From Phytopythium helicoides (taxonomy: Eukaryota > Oomycota > Peronosporomycetes > Pythiales > Pythiaceae), in the NCBI GenBank assembly GCA_024867545.1, contig JANFNE010000046.1, positions 62,001 through 126,000 of the forward strand: a stretch of DNA of 64,000 bases. Direction: 5' to 3'. Under the pieces are notes generated by a model. That model had not been told where the DNA came from, did no database searches, and saw nothing but the letters and a program-made list of their open reading frames with translations. The first letter of the stretch is position 1. Each line of letters starts with the position of its first letter. Made by a program: the position numbers and the translations under genes. This document shows, one piece after another, positions 51,263 through 61,689 of the stretch.

Positions 51263-53278
51263 ATGGACGAGCGATCTGCAGGCGCCTGGGCGGGCAGCGA
51301 GGCTGGGGACGGACCGCTTGAGGCCACGGGCGCCTCGTACGACGCCACCAGCGGCTACTACTACGGTGAAGCCGCCTCCTACGACGAGAGCAATGCCAAC
51401 TACGACTACTACGCGGACGTGACAGCAAGCCAAGAAGCGTACTACTTGGCTGAAGGAGCGCAGGAGCCAGGAAACTACGAGGCGGGATATTATGGCGGCT
51501 ACTACGAGTCAGGAGACACAGCTGCAGAGGAATATGTGCCCGAGTCGCCTACTAATGCTTCTCTAGAGGGGACCGACTGGTACCAGGAGGCAGAAACGCT
51601 TGAATCTGGCGGGGCGATCATCGGCGACGTTGATGAGCTCCAAATCGCGCACAGTCTGGAAGTCTACGGAGATGATGAACTAGCAACACAATGGAACACT
51701 GCTGAAGATGGTGCTCCAGTATCTCCATCGTCTCCATCGAAGCTGCAGGACAGCCTATCACAGAGTAAGAGCGATGGAGAAGTGACAAACCAAATCGAAG
51801 GTGAGCTCGTGCAAAAGAGTCAGGTACAACCTTCGCAGACCAAAAGTGATTCACAGCCAGATTCATCGCCGAAGAAAAGCAAGGTGCGTGATTTTAGATT
51901 GAGGGTTCCTACCCACGCGCTCTGACCAGTTCTTGATGTGGCGTCCAGAAAACGCGAGAAGACAGAATCAAAAAGCGCCAGGAGCTGCTTGAGAAGCAAG
52001 AAGAGGCTAAGTCGGCCACCGAGGACGCACCTAAATCGCTTGGTTCTGCGAAAAGGTCTGGGCTCACCAGAAAGTCGTCGTTTGTCGCCAGGGAGAAGGC
52101 AAAGCTTCATCTTAAAATGCGCGTTGCGCGAGCTATTTCTCGAAAGCGCATGCCATATCAAGTGCGCATCCTGACCGAGGTGAACTATCTCTCTATCGTT
52201 TGGTTTGTTTTTACTCGTTGACCGTAGTGTTATGGACGAACAATGTTTAGCCACGGAAACATGCGTCACCGCTCGAAAAGTACTTTGGTGGACCGATCGA
52301 GGCTGTTCTCTCCGACATTTTCTGGTCAGCAATCAAAGGGGATATCGATCGCATCAAGTTTCTGGTCGAGATCGAAGGTGTTAGTCCTGCTGACGGCACC
52401 CTTGATCCGTGGGGGCTCGGGCAGACTCCACTTCATTGGTATCAACTATCTAGTAGTTCGTTCTTGTGCGTGGCTGGATCTTCATTTGTTGGTAACCCTC
52501 CACTGTTCTGTTAAGGGCTGCCAAGGGTGGACATGTGCCGGTCATCAACTATTTGCTCAAAGCTGGAGCCAACCCGCGAGGGCTAGATGAGAATGGCAGC
52601 CTTCCGCTGTAAGGCACTAGGGCGATCTTTTCACAGAATTGTGGTGCCTATGGCATATTCGGGGTATTGTCTTCATGTCTGATCTCCAACGCTTACTGCC
52701 ATCTGCAGACATTTGTCGTGCTGGGCCGGCCATGTCGATGCGACGATTGCTCTGCTCCGTGCTTCCAACACCAGAGATCTCTTCCTCCCAGACTACGATG
52801 TATGTGTGCTCGACCGAGCAGCATACCTACGCACCTTTCTACTCACCTCTAATGTCACCAGGGTGGTCTGGCACCGCTCGACTGGGCTACCATTCGCGGC
52901 CACCATCAAGTGGTCAAAGGTATCGAGAAGGTCTGCCACTGTTTTGGTGTTCGTACTTGGTTTCATTCGCTTATAACGATGTTGCTGGAATAGTATGAGG
53001 ACACGCTGTGGTTGCCAAAGTTCGTCGAGGACCTAGTCCGAGGTATCGTCCGGTACAAGATCAAGCTTTACAAGGATCCGCCAAAGGTGAAAGGCAAAGC
53101 CGTAGCACAAGCAGCCGCAACTGCTTCTGCCTCACCTGCTGCGACAAATGGTGGCGGTGACGTGGCGTCAACACCTAAAACTGCCATGTCCGCCGCTCAG
53201 GGTGATGGCAAGGTAATAGAGGCCAAAAAGCTCGAGGCGACGAGCTCGCCATCAAAGTTTACGAGGCTAAGAACATGA
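51263..53278 (+). CDS. Ankyrin-repeat protein with Tyr-rich N-terminus
   Basis: A multi-exon gene. The first exon (from ATG 51263) encodes a Tyr/Gly/Asp-rich disordered region (ATSGYYYGEAASYDE, YEAGYYGGYYESGD). After the intron at about 51883 comes a basic helix (IKKRQELLEKQEEAKSA), then a conserved block SPLEKYFGGPIEAVLSDIFWSAIKGDI. Ankyrin repeats follow, built across exons: LGQTPLHWAAKGGHVPVINYLLKAGANP, LHLSCWAGHVDATIALL and LAPLDWATIRGHHQVV. A tail with YEDTLWLPKFVEDLVRG and Lys/Ala-rich sequence closes it. Ankyrin repeats mediate protein contacts; no catalytic domain is seen. The 3' end is uncertain: a donor at about 53212 could splice past the stop at 53278. Confidence 0.75.
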
Positions 53279-53374
53279 GGACAAGCTCGTGAACATGATG
53301 CAGGGATGGAAGTCGCGGAGGCGTTTTCTCCATAAATTACTTTATGTGCGCTGTGTTTTGCGCGAGTACATGTC

Positions 53375-54271
53375 CTAAAACTGGTGCATCTGGAACTGTC
53401 CAGCGTCGTTCATGACGCCGTGCGATGCTGGCAGAACGAGCGGGGGCGGCTGGTACACGGTCGCTCGCCACGATTCGTCGACGGGCACGCCAGCGCTGGG
53501 GGCGAACCCCATGGCAGGCGCGCTGAAGCCCAAGGCCACGTTCGCGGCCGTCGGTGTCTCGACGTCCAGCAGCGATACGAGCATGTCGAGCTGCATGGGG
53601 TCGAGCATGTCGGACAGCATGGTCTTGGACAGCTCGGCCGAGCCGGTGCTGTCGTGGTTCAGCGCGGCCATGGAGCTACTCGCGGGGATGGAAAGCATGG
53701 GTCCGACGCTGTTAGCGGCCGTCGAAGGCGTCGTGGGGCTCGCGGCCACGTCGGTGTCGCTGGGCGAGGGGCTGGAGACGCAGGAGGGCGGCGTGGCGAC
53801 CTCTGCCGCGGCGACCGCGAGGTGCGGGGGCGGGTGGATGCGCATGGCCTCTCGCTGGCTGGCCATGAGCGCCTTGGCGGCGCGCACGTCGAACTTTGGG
53901 TGGTGGCCCTTGATGTGTCGATTGAGGTTGCCGGCCGTGCTGAAGGTCTTGCCGCACGCGGGCGCGGGGCAGACGTGCACGGCGCTGCCGAGGTGGAACT
54001 TCATGTGCTTGGCGAGCTTGTTCTCGCTGCGGAAGGTGCAGATGCAGTTCTCGACGGGGCACTCGAGCGGCTTGATGGGCCCGTGCAGCCGCTTGTGCCT
54101 CGACAGGTTGCCGGGCGTGCTGAAGCGCCGGCCGCACGTGCGCACGGGGCAGATGTGCCGCTTCTCGCCCGCGTGCATCTTGAGGTGCTCGGCCAGCGTG
54201 TAGCTGTCCGTGAACGTGCGCTCGCAGTACGGCACGGCGCAGCGGTAGGTCGTGGCGCTCGTCATGGGCAT
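53375..54271 (-). CDS. C2H2 zinc-finger protein with four fingers
   Basis: A single exon of 298 codons. Four C2H2 fingers occupy residues 8-130: CAVPYCERTF, CPVRTCGRRFSTPGNLSRH, CPVENCICTFRSENKLAKH and CPAPACGKTFSTAGNLNRHIKGHH, with the TGEK-like linker AGEKRHI after finger one. The C-terminal half is Ser/Pro/Ala-rich and disordered, with a hydrophobic patch (LDMLVSLLDVE) that could be an activation segment. It is probably a DNA-binding transcription factor. The gene at 55785-56546 has the same finger order and is a paralogue. Confidence 0.85.
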   Translation of the reverse strand: MPMTSATTYRCAVPYCERTFTDSYTLAEHLKMHAGEKRHICPVRTCGRRFSTPGNLSRHKRLHGPIKPLECPVENCICTFRSENKLAKHMKFHLGSAVHVCPAPACGKTFSTAGNLNRHIKGHHPKFDVRAAKALMASQREAMRIHPPPHLAVAAAEVATPPSCVSSPSPSDTDVAASPTTPSTAANSVGPMLSIPASSSMAALNHDSTGSAELSKTMLSDMLDPMQLDMLVSLLDVETPTAANVALGFSAPAMGFAPSAGVPVDESWRATVYQPPPLVLPASHGVMNDAGQFQMHQF

Positions 54272-55784
54272 CAGGCGCGCTGCGAATCGGGAACTGGCGG
54301 CTGCTTCAAGCCCCGCGGGGCGACGGGCGACGCACTGGGCCGCGCGCTGAGCAGGGCGCTGTCGTAAACGGCCATGACGCGACTCGCTCGATACCTACTT
54401 TGTACTGGCTCCCGCTATGGAAACCGCCGGTGCGCCATCTCAGCGCCAAACCCCGCGCAAAGCGATGCACCCACTGGGTGCGACAAGCGCTGTATTTTCG
54501 GCCATAGGAACACACGCAGGCTTGCTTTGACGGGGTTTCTACTAATAGAGGTTGCGATAACATGATTACATCATAATACTCTATAATTATAATAATAGGA
54601 AGTAACAGGTCTAGCGCTTCCATAAGGGCTTTGAGCCAGGACGCGCGCGCCTGGCTCAAGATGCCGTGCTGGCGCTGGCTAGTCTCAGTGCAATCCGCCG
54701 CGGGAGCATGCGGCCGTGACGTGACTCGACTGCCACGTGCCGAGAGGAGTTTGCAGCGGCTCGGCGGACCGGCAGGAGACATGCACGGCCCTGCGGCTGT
54801 TCCCCGTGGCAAATCTCGCGGCGAGCGGCGCGTCAGCAGAGCAGTAAGCACGAGCACGCGGCTCGGAGCCTTTTGCGACGGAACTTTCACGAACGAGTCG
54901 GCGCTCTTTTGGCTCCTCGCCGCCGTTCTGCGCTGCAGAGTGCCTGGTGGCCCTGCTCAGGAGCGGCGGATGATTGTGCGGCACCTGCGCGTGTTGGAGT
55001 GATCGATCGGAACGGAAGCGGAGGGGGTGGAAAAGCTCGGTTTAGTGACCGGTCAGCGCGAGCTCGACGACCCCACAAGAAGGCATGGCATCGCGGAACG
55101 TCGTGTAGTCAACGACGTTCCGCGATGCCAGGCCTTGGAGAGGACGTCTGGCAGCCCCAGCACCTTCCACCCGATGTCGCAATTTCACTGTGCGAGCGCA
55201 AGATCGAGTCCACACAAGCCTGCCCATCTTAATGGATCGCCGTCCAATCGTGCTCGATCCCCAGTGTACCGAGCACTGCTCGTAGCCGTGCGTGGTTACG
55301 ACAACGTGTTTTCGCCATAGATCGGCATCAGCGTATGGTTTTTCAAAGTTGTACTGCAACTCCCGCGCTGCGGTTGACACATTCTTGACTGTCAAAAGAA
55401 ATTTACTGAACTCGCGCCTGGATAGTATCCATCGGATATCACATGAGATATGGCCATGGAGACCGCGTTGAAGGTGTCGTGTCGACCCCGCGTCTTCTTC
55501 AGCTGTAAAGTATCACATGGCTTGCTCGAATGCAGGAACCTCCTTCGCAAGTGCCACTTCATCCTCCATCTGCTTGCTCGGGTGGCAATCCTGTTTACAT
55601 CTGTCGGTTCTTCATCCATCTGCGACGGAAAGGATTAACTCGATGAGCACGCAAGCAAGCGGGAGGAACTTCCCATCAGATGCGGCGGCAAAATCCAGCA
55701 AGCATGCTTGTTACTCTAGGTTTACTTGGAGTCTTATGTATCCATACAACGTAAATGAAATGCAGGTCGAGCGCGCTGCAAGCC
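54272..55784. other. Intergenic region with hairpin, no gene seen
   Basis: No convincing gene occurs here. The stretch around 54540-54600 is AT rich. A perfect long hairpin lies at 55086-55130 (listed separately). Short frames on both strands lack domains. The 3' end of the second zinc-finger gene lies at the right edge. Confidence 0.5.
55086..55130. repeat. Perfect 19-bp hairpin
   Basis: Arm 55086-55104 reads tggcatcgcggaacgtcgt and arm 55112-55130 is its exact reverse complement, separated by a 7-nt loop gtagtca. In RNA it would form a 19-bp stem with no mismatch. It is intergenic, between two C2H2 zinc-finger genes. It has no poly-U tail, so a terminator is unlikely. Confidence 0.9.
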
Positions 55785-56546
55785 TCACCGCGGCGGCGAG
55801 TGCTCCGTGTGGAACCGGACGAGCTCGTCCAGCAGCGGCGAGCAGTCGAATCCGTCGTCGTCTTCCGACTCGCGGCTCATCTCGTCTTCAATATCGCTGT
55901 CCAGAAGCAGCGACAGCGCGTCCACCATGGCATCTTCGTGTGCAGCCCAACTAGCCGCATCTGGGATAGAGCTCCTCGGCTCGGAAGAAGCCTCGTCATG
56001 GAGATTGAACTCATCAAAGTCCGTTGACTCTGTCCGATCGTGGAATCGGCCTGAACTTGCCAGCGCTGGCGATTGCAGTCCGTGCTGGTTCTTGATGTGT
56101 CGGTTCAAATTCCCAGTCGTCGCGAACTTCTTCCCGCAGCCTGGAAATCGACATATTCGCTCCGGAGCGTCTGTGTGGCTTTTCATGTGCCGTGCCAGCT
56201 TGTGGGAGGCGTTTGTCGAGTACTTGCACTTGTTCACCGGGCATGTGAGCGGTGGAATGTAGCCATGACGCCTCCTGTGTCTTGCGAGGTTTCCAGTGGT
56301 GCTGAAGCGCTTATTGCATCCCGGGGCAGGGCAGACGTACTCCTTCTCGCCCGAGTGCAGCTTGATGTGCTCCTGCAGCGAAAACCTTCGCGTGAACCTG
56401 CGGTTGCACATCTGGCACTCGAAGACCGCGTCGCTCATGTCTTGGGCGTCATCGATTGCGGCAGCACTAGCGGACGCTTCCTCTGGTGCCTTGAATTGCT
56501 GCATCAATGGGGCCGCGAACTCATTGCTCCTCGCCGCCATTAGCAT
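55785..56546 (-). CDS. C2H2 zinc-finger protein, paralogue of 53375-54271
   Basis: A single exon of 253 codons starting MLMAARSNEF. Fingers at about residues 43-160: CQMCNRRFTRRFSLQEHIKLH, CPAPGCNKRFSTTGNLARHRRRH, CPVNKCKYSTNASHKLARHMKSH and CRFPGCGKKFATTGNLNRHIKNQH. Finger order and the repeated FSTxGNLxRH motif match the neighbouring gene, but the N- and C-terminal regions differ. The C-terminus is acidic (DSDIEDEMSRESEDDDGFD) and could activate transcription. The pair arose by local duplication in the same orientation. Confidence 0.85.
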   Translation of the reverse strand: MLMAARSNEFAAPLMQQFKAPEEASASAAAIDDAQDMSDAVFECQMCNRRFTRRFSLQEHIKLHSGEKEYVCPAPGCNKRFSTTGNLARHRRRHGYIPPLTCPVNKCKYSTNASHKLARHMKSHTDAPERICRFPGCGKKFATTGNLNRHIKNQHGLQSPALASSGRFHDRTESTDFDEFNLHDEASSEPRSSIPDAASWAAHEDAMVDALSLLLDSDIEDEMSRESEDDDGFDCSPLLDELVRFHTEHSPPR

Positions 56547-57791
56547 TCTGGACTTGAGGTACCAAGCGAAGGAGCGCTCGGTAAATGAAAAATGATGGGA
56601 GGGGCTGGCTACGCGCTAACACTCGTGGAGGCGAGCAATGGAGATCGTGCCGACGTCTAGCAACCGTCTAGTAAACTGTGTCGCGTCGGACTGCGACGCC
56701 ACCGAGAGTTATCGTTGCGACGATTTCTGTTTTCAAAACAGATTATGCTAATGCCATGGTGGCCACCGGCGCCGTGTGACGGCTGGGCATGACCACTTTT
56801 GACCATACACAGGCATACAGGCGAGCAGATCGCGAGATCTTGATCGCGCGACACATGTCGGTCATGGTTTTGTTGCTGCAGACGAAGCCACGCCAAGCTC
56901 TGCTCGCGTGAAAGTGTGAAAGGACAATTTTTGAGCACGCCTGCGTCCAACGCGCTCGGTTTGCGCGCAGGACAGTGGACAGTACCGTAGAATCAAGCGG
57001 ATTCAGTTGGCTCACGATCGCGGTCGCAATGCGGGGCTCGCAATCGCAGCCGCTTGTGCCCATTCATCTGCATTTCATGTCTGGCTGAGTGCACTGTCCG
57101 CAGCATTACTGCTTGCAAAGCCCGTTGATAAGGCCGTCTTCATCTTGCAGGATTTGCTTGTGATTCGACAATGTGAAACTCTGTCGCGGAACTGTACAGA
57201 CCTCGAAGCAGCAGATCCGAGGCGAGGAGGCAATCCATCAATAAAACAACCGCCGCACGCGAGTAAACACCGCAAATGCAATGCGGGGCAGCGTGCTACA
57301 TTGCACAGTACTCGGCGGGTGAACCTCGTTTTCGCCGACCTGCGACGGCATGGTCAAGCAGGCACGAATTCCCAGCTGGACAGACTAATCGATCGCGGCT
57401 CCGCGCAGCGCAATGACGCCGGATGCGGATAGTCGGCAAAGACGGGTGTGCGTGTCTGTACGTCCGCAGATATGTACAGTGCCACGGTTGTTGACTGCGA
57501 GCTCGAAGCAACAATCGTAGACAACGATTGCTGTACAGGGTCGGAACTTGTCGTCGACGGAGTGGCATCAGCACGAACGGAGACGTACACTATGCATCGG
57601 TGTGCTTGCATCTCATCATCCTCATCGAGTGAACATGATTCTCCATGTGTGACTCATTGGATCCCTCACTGAGAAACCCTTCAAGCACAATGCTGACTTT
57701 CGGTATAATCCATGCACCACGAACAAAATGGCTGGCGTCGCGTCCCATTTGCGATAGAACAGTTGGCGGCCAGGCTAACTCTGCAAACAAC
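56547..57791. other. Intergenic, no gene seen
   Basis: No reading frame here has recognisable domains. The interval contains the divergent 5' flanks of a zinc-finger gene (minus) and the first SDHC gene (plus). A frame upstream of and continuous with the SDHC start (from about 57645) is more likely 5' UTR. Confidence 0.5.
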
Positions 57792-58335
57792 ATGATGCGA
57801 CCTGCTTCAGCTGGCTCGACTTGGTGCTCCACATCGCGCCACATGGCCCCGTACTCGCAGCACCAGCAGAGCCTGGGGCGGCCACTATCACCTCACATTA
57901 CCGTGTACAAACAGCCGATCACGGCTGTTTCTTCGATCGCCAGCCGCCTCACTGGGATTGCGCTCGCGATCGGATTCGCAGGAGTTGGGGGGATGGCAGC
58001 TGGCGGGATGGATGTTTGCGAGACCATCGCGCATGCCCAAGCGACGATTCCAGGGTTCCAGCATGGAGCCAAGTTTTTGGTTGCGTACCCGTGTTTCCTG
58101 CACGGGCTTGGCGGCATTCGCCACCTAGTAAGCAAGCCACGGCTGTCACCCATTGAAGCACACCCTAACTGATGGTGTCAACTAGGTTTGGGATCGCGCT
58201 CCAGAGCAGCTGATCACGGACCGCTTTGGAACCCAATCGAGCAAGGTGTTGCTAGCGAGTGCGGTGCTGCTGGCGCTGGGGTCCACTGCGATCACGATCC
58301 AGTCCCCTGTTCCGCACCGCGGTTCGCCTCCGTAA
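57792..58335 (+). CDS. SDHC: Succinate dehydrogenase cytochrome b subunit (SDHC), copy 1
   Basis: Exons are 57792-58127 and 58186-58335 (58-nt GT-AG intron, phase 0), for 161 residues. An Arg/Ser-rich mitochondrial presequence (MMRPASAGS) is followed by SLGRPLSPHITVYKQPITAVSSIASRLTGIAL. This holds the RPLSPH motif and the S-x-x-x-R residues that line the ubiquinone site in SDHC. HGLGGIRHLVWD contains the His that ligates haem b. Three membrane helices fit the family. SDHC with SDHD anchors complex II in the inner membrane and passes electrons to ubiquinone. The kinase gene starts 110 bp downstream. A second SDHC lies at 61690. Confidence 0.9.
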
Positions 58336-58445
58336 CTTTTCGAGCTTCACAGCTCAATGGTGGACATGGCGTTTTTATTCTTAGGATCCCCAGATTCCGA
58401 GGCCTAGAGCACCTTTTGCCCTGACGCCGCTGCCTAATGACTTGA

Positions 58446-60743
58446 ATGACTTTCCAAATTTGCTCATCACGGCGAGGAACCATGGGGCTTTTATCTGCAG
58501 ACGTGAGCTGTTTCCCATCAGGACCTCCACTGGACGCAGCTCACGAAGGACTCCTGGCCTATTCTAGCAAAGCAGGCCGTCGCAAAGAGCGCTGGTTCGT
58601 GCTAGACGCTGGGAGTAAGACGCTAGTCAAGTGCAACTTGAAAAGTCACCAGCCATGCCGGGACTTTGGCAGCACGCTTGGACGCAAGGGCTTCGTTATA
58701 ACGGAAGCCCACCCTTTGTCAGAGCGGCAACCTTCCCCAGCAAGTACTGCGAGTAAGGAAGGTCAGCTGGTAGACTCCGTGTATGGCCTTCGCCTCCTGT
58801 CCGGTGCTTCAGAGTGGAAGGAATTATATACCTCGTCCAGCGATAACGAGAAAGCGTGGATGGATGCCATCTCGAAATTACTTGGTGGGCTGGCACATGG
58901 TGTCTCTGAACGTCTAGCTCGTCGAGAGCTACTTGCAGGCAAGTACACCCTCGTGCGCGAGCTTGGGCGAGGCGCCTCTGGTGTGGTTTCGCTCTACACT
59001 TGGCAAGGGAAACCGTTCGCGATCAAAAAGTTTCTACCCAAAAAATCTTCGCGAGTGCCAAATCGTCGCGCTATACCTTCTGCATCTGGCAAACGACCAT
59101 CAATGGTTGTCGCTGCTCCAACTCAATCTTCTGTACCAGACGATGTTCGACGGGAAATTGCACTGTTGAAGAAAGCAAGTAGCTTACCATACGTCGTCGA
59201 GCTGCACGATGTCATCCTCGACAGTGAGCTGAACGAGTATTATCTCGTCATGGAATACATGGGCGGCGGAGCAATTGCTGAGTGGGATGGAGAGCGGAAA
59301 TGCTATGTCAGCTCCAGAAAATCCAAGGGAATGAACTTGTTGGAGGAATCTCAAGCCAGGACATACATGACAAACCTTGTTGTTGGGATTCAGGCGCTAC
59401 ATGCCAACCGCCTGTGCCATCGTGACATCAAGCCAGAAAATCTGATTGCCGATGAGAACCACTCCCACTGCAAGATCGCAGACTTGGGTGTTGCCCACTA
59501 CTTCAAGGAGGTTGACGGTGAGCTTGTTGACGAGCAGGATGTTGCCTCTATCGAGATATCGAGCGTTGGCGAAAACTTGACCCCCGATGACGCGCCTGGA
59601 AACTCGAGAGGAATGCTCAAGACCACCAAAGGTACGTACCAGTTTCTTCCGCCAGAGGCGCTGACAGGAGACGAGTTCTGCGGTTTCAAGGCCGACATCT
59701 GGGCCATCGGAGTGACCATGTACGCTCTGCTTTTCGGGTATTTGCCATTCTACTCGAATGATGTGGTTGAGCTTTTCGACAAGATCGAAAAGGACCCTCT
59801 TTGCTTCCCTACAAGCTGTCAGGACGAAGACGCGATGGATTTACTTCGGCGAATGCTAGAAAAGGACCCGGAAGTACGGATCAGCCTCAGCGATATCTTG
59901 CAGCACCCATGGATACACCGTGCAGGCAACAGCAAGGTGGTCAAGGAGAATATTCGCGCTCTTCGTCGCTCCCCAGCTCTGAAATTAGACGACTGTGATC
60001 TGGACGGCGCTGTTTCGGTGCTTCAAAAGCGGTTTGAGGCTGTGGGCGAAGCTGTACGTGAACATCGGCTGCGCGAGGTGGAATGTGGCATCGACGCTTC
60101 GCCAACTTCCCCAGCTGCAAAGTCGTACTCCCCTCAACCGATTGATATGAGCAGTGCAGCTGTTCCAGTAATGCTCGCCACTCATGTGCCCACAATTGCT
60201 GCTCAGATGCACTTTGAGTGGTCGCAATCAAAGTGTCTGGACGGGTGGCGGTACGGTGGCGTCCGAAATGACGTCAAGAAGCTGCACCCTTGCCTAGTTC
60301 CCATGCGTGAGCTGGACGAAGATGCGCGGATGCGCAACATCCGAGCCGTGGAGGAGACAATCAAGGGAGCGCTTGTGCTCGGCTGCCGCATCGAACCAGC
60401 GCGGCGGAAGGCAAGCAACAGGAAGGCCAGCGTTCTGTTCCCAACGGACGAGACGACACTCCCGTGGGAGATCTTGCTGCTCGTGGACCTTCTGGCTGAG
60501 AACTCGCACGAGGTGTGGGCGGCCGAATACGCTAGTCGCGGCTGGACGTTCGCCGCCTCGTTCGACCCAGAGGCTCAGACGCACCCGTCCCTGCGGCCGT
60601 ACATGGAGCTCGACGAGTCGGAGAAGGAGCTCACACGCGCTGGCGTGACGTGCGTCATGAAAACCTGCGTGTGTCTGGGCTTCCAGATCTCGTGCACGAG
60701 CGATGGCTCGCGCCGGCGCAGCTCGGGTGCCGCCAGCAGCTAG
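58446..60743 (+). CDS. PH domain, Ser/Thr kinase and two RyR domains
   Basis: A single exon of 765 codons. Residues about 33-146 form a PH-like domain (HEGLLAYSSKAGRRKERWFVLD ... NEKAWMDAISKLL). The kinase domain spans about 166-490: glycine loop LGRGASGVV, Lys194 in AIKKF, HRDIKPEN with Asp327, DLG instead of DFG, a long insertion before the activation segment, TTKGTYQFLPPEA, and DIWAIGVTMYALLFGYLPF. It most resembles the CaMKK/LKB1-kinase group. The C-terminus carries two RyR domains (PF02026 type): WSQSKCLDGWRYG...HPCLVPMREL at about 588-655 and LLAENSHEVWAAEYASRGW...HPSLRPYMEL at about 672-750. RyR domains bind ligands in ryanodine receptors. If MGLLSADVS (residue 13) is the true start, the protein loses 12 residues. 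Confidence 0.85.
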   Translation: MTFQICSSRRGTMGLLSADVSCFPSGPPLDAAHEGLLAYSSKAGRRKERWFVLDAGSKTLVKCNLKSHQPCRDFGSTLGRKGFVITEAHPLSERQPSPASTASKEGQLVDSVYGLRLLSGASEWKELYTSSSDNEKAWMDAISKLLGGLAHGVSERLARRELLAGKYTLVRELGRGASGVVSLYTWQGKPFAIKKFLPKKSSRVPNRRAIPSASGKRPSMVVAAPTQSSVPDDVRREIALLKKASSLPYVVELHDVILDSELNEYYLVMEYMGGGAIAEWDGERKCYVSSRKSKGMNLLEESQARTYMTNLVVGIQALHANRLCHRDIKPENLIADENHSHCKIADLGVAHYFKEVDGELVDEQDVASIEISSVGENLTPDDAPGNSRGMLKTTKGTYQFLPPEALTGDEFCGFKADIWAIGVTMYALLFGYLPFYSNDVVELFDKIEKDPLCFPTSCQDEDAMDLLRRMLEKDPEVRISLSDILQHPWIHRAGNSKVVKENIRALRRSPALKLDDCDLDGAVSVLQKRFEAVGEAVREHRLREVECGIDASPTSPAAKSYSPQPIDMSSAAVPVMLATHVPTIAAQMHFEWSQSKCLDGWRYGGVRNDVKKLHPCLVPMRELDEDARMRNIRAVEETIKGALVLGCRIEPARRKASNRKASVLFPTDETTLPWEILLLVDLLAENSHEVWAAEYASRGWTFAASFDPEAQTHPSLRPYMELDESEKELTRAGVTCVMKTCVCLGFQISCTSDGSRRRSSGAASS

Positions 60744-60848
60744 CCAAGTAGATAGAGAGAGATAGCGAGACAAGAGCAGTGAGTGGCAAAGGCTGCAGCG
60801 GAGGTCTCGTGTTGCGTTAGCGTCAGCTGAGGGCCCTAGGCGCCGCAC

Positions 60849-61259
60849 TTACTGGCGGAAGTTCTCCGGCACGCCGTTGCGGCGGTCGCGCGCGCGCTGC
60901 GTCGTTCGCAAAGCACAATCGTCAGTCGGCTTCTCAGGTCTAGTCCTGCAGCGCCACGTACGCGCTCTCCAGAGGCCATGACGTAGTAGAGCGTGAAGGG
61001 CGCGACGCCCCAGGCCAGCGTGGCCTTGAAGAACGCGGCGTCGAACTTGAAGCGGCGCTCCGAGTCTCCGCGCCAGTTGTTCCAGGTCTGCGGCACGTCC
61101 GGTCAGCTTTCTCGGGCCCCAGGGCGCCCCAGAGGCCCGCGTTTCGCGCACCTCCACGTGCGGGTTCTTGTGCAGCGACCCGCCGAAGCGGCGCTGCGTA
61201 CGCGCGAGCGCCTGCGGCTGGCGGGTCGCGGCCACGCGGCGCAGTCCGGTCGCGAGCAT
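60849..61259 (-). CDS. Small complex-I-like mitochondrial subunit
   Basis: Exons on the minus strand are 60849-60896, 60962-61087 and 61152-61259, all GT-AG and phase 0, for 93 residues. An Arg/Ala-rich presequence (MLATGLRRVAATRQPQ) is followed by GGSLHKNPHVETWNNWRGDSERRFKFD, a membrane helix (ATLAWGVAPFTLYYVMA) and a basic tail ending VPENFRQ. The size, single helix and charge pattern resemble accessory subunits of NADH dehydrogenase of the NDUFB4/B15 kind, but the family call is tentative. It is head to head with the second SDHC gene, with 430 bp between starts. Confidence 0.6.
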   Translation of the reverse strand: MLATGLRRVAATRQPQALARTQRRFGGSLHKNPHVEVRETRASGAPWGPRKLTGRAADLEQLARRLGAPLQVRRRVLQGHAGLGRRALHALLRHGLWRARTWRCRTRPEKPTDDCALRTTQRARDRRNGVPENFRQ

Positions 61260-61689
61260 GCTGGCTTGGTGGTGGCGGCGCTTCTCCCCCTCGGGCGTTC
61301 CGGCGGCCGCAGTCCCGAAGCGGGATCGCGCGTTCGGGACGCGTCCCTCGCCGCGCATTTAACGCGCGGGATCCTATGCGCGATTGGATGAAACGCAAGC
61401 CCCGATCCGAGCGTCCATTGGGCCAAAAGCCCGGCGGATAGTGGGTAAATGGACCACCAAAACGCCGCCGCCGCGCGGTGAGCCGTCTGTTATGCGTTAT
61501 CACAGGTCTCTAATTTGCATGAATACATTCAAAACGAACTCGGTGTCTCGCACACATCTCTAAAACACCATTTCTGGCAGGATCGTAGCTGCTCGCGACC
61601 ACGTGCGGTGCGTCGGCAGGGGGCCTTCGCTCGACTTCGGCACTCGGCGACTCGCGCTCCCGACAAGCAGCTCCACCCCCGCCGGCCCC
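61260..61689. promoter_or_regulatory. Bidirectional promoter of two respiratory genes
   Basis: The 430-bp gap between the divergent complex-I-like gene and SDHC copy 2 contains two ATTGG motifs (at 61383-61387 and 61417-61421, the reverse of CCAAT). A shared promoter would allow co-expression of two electron-transport components. Confidence 0.4.

Noticed and set aside
55086..55130. Transcription terminator for the hairpin
   Set aside because: This is a eukaryotic locus and there is no T-run after the stem; no basis for a terminator.
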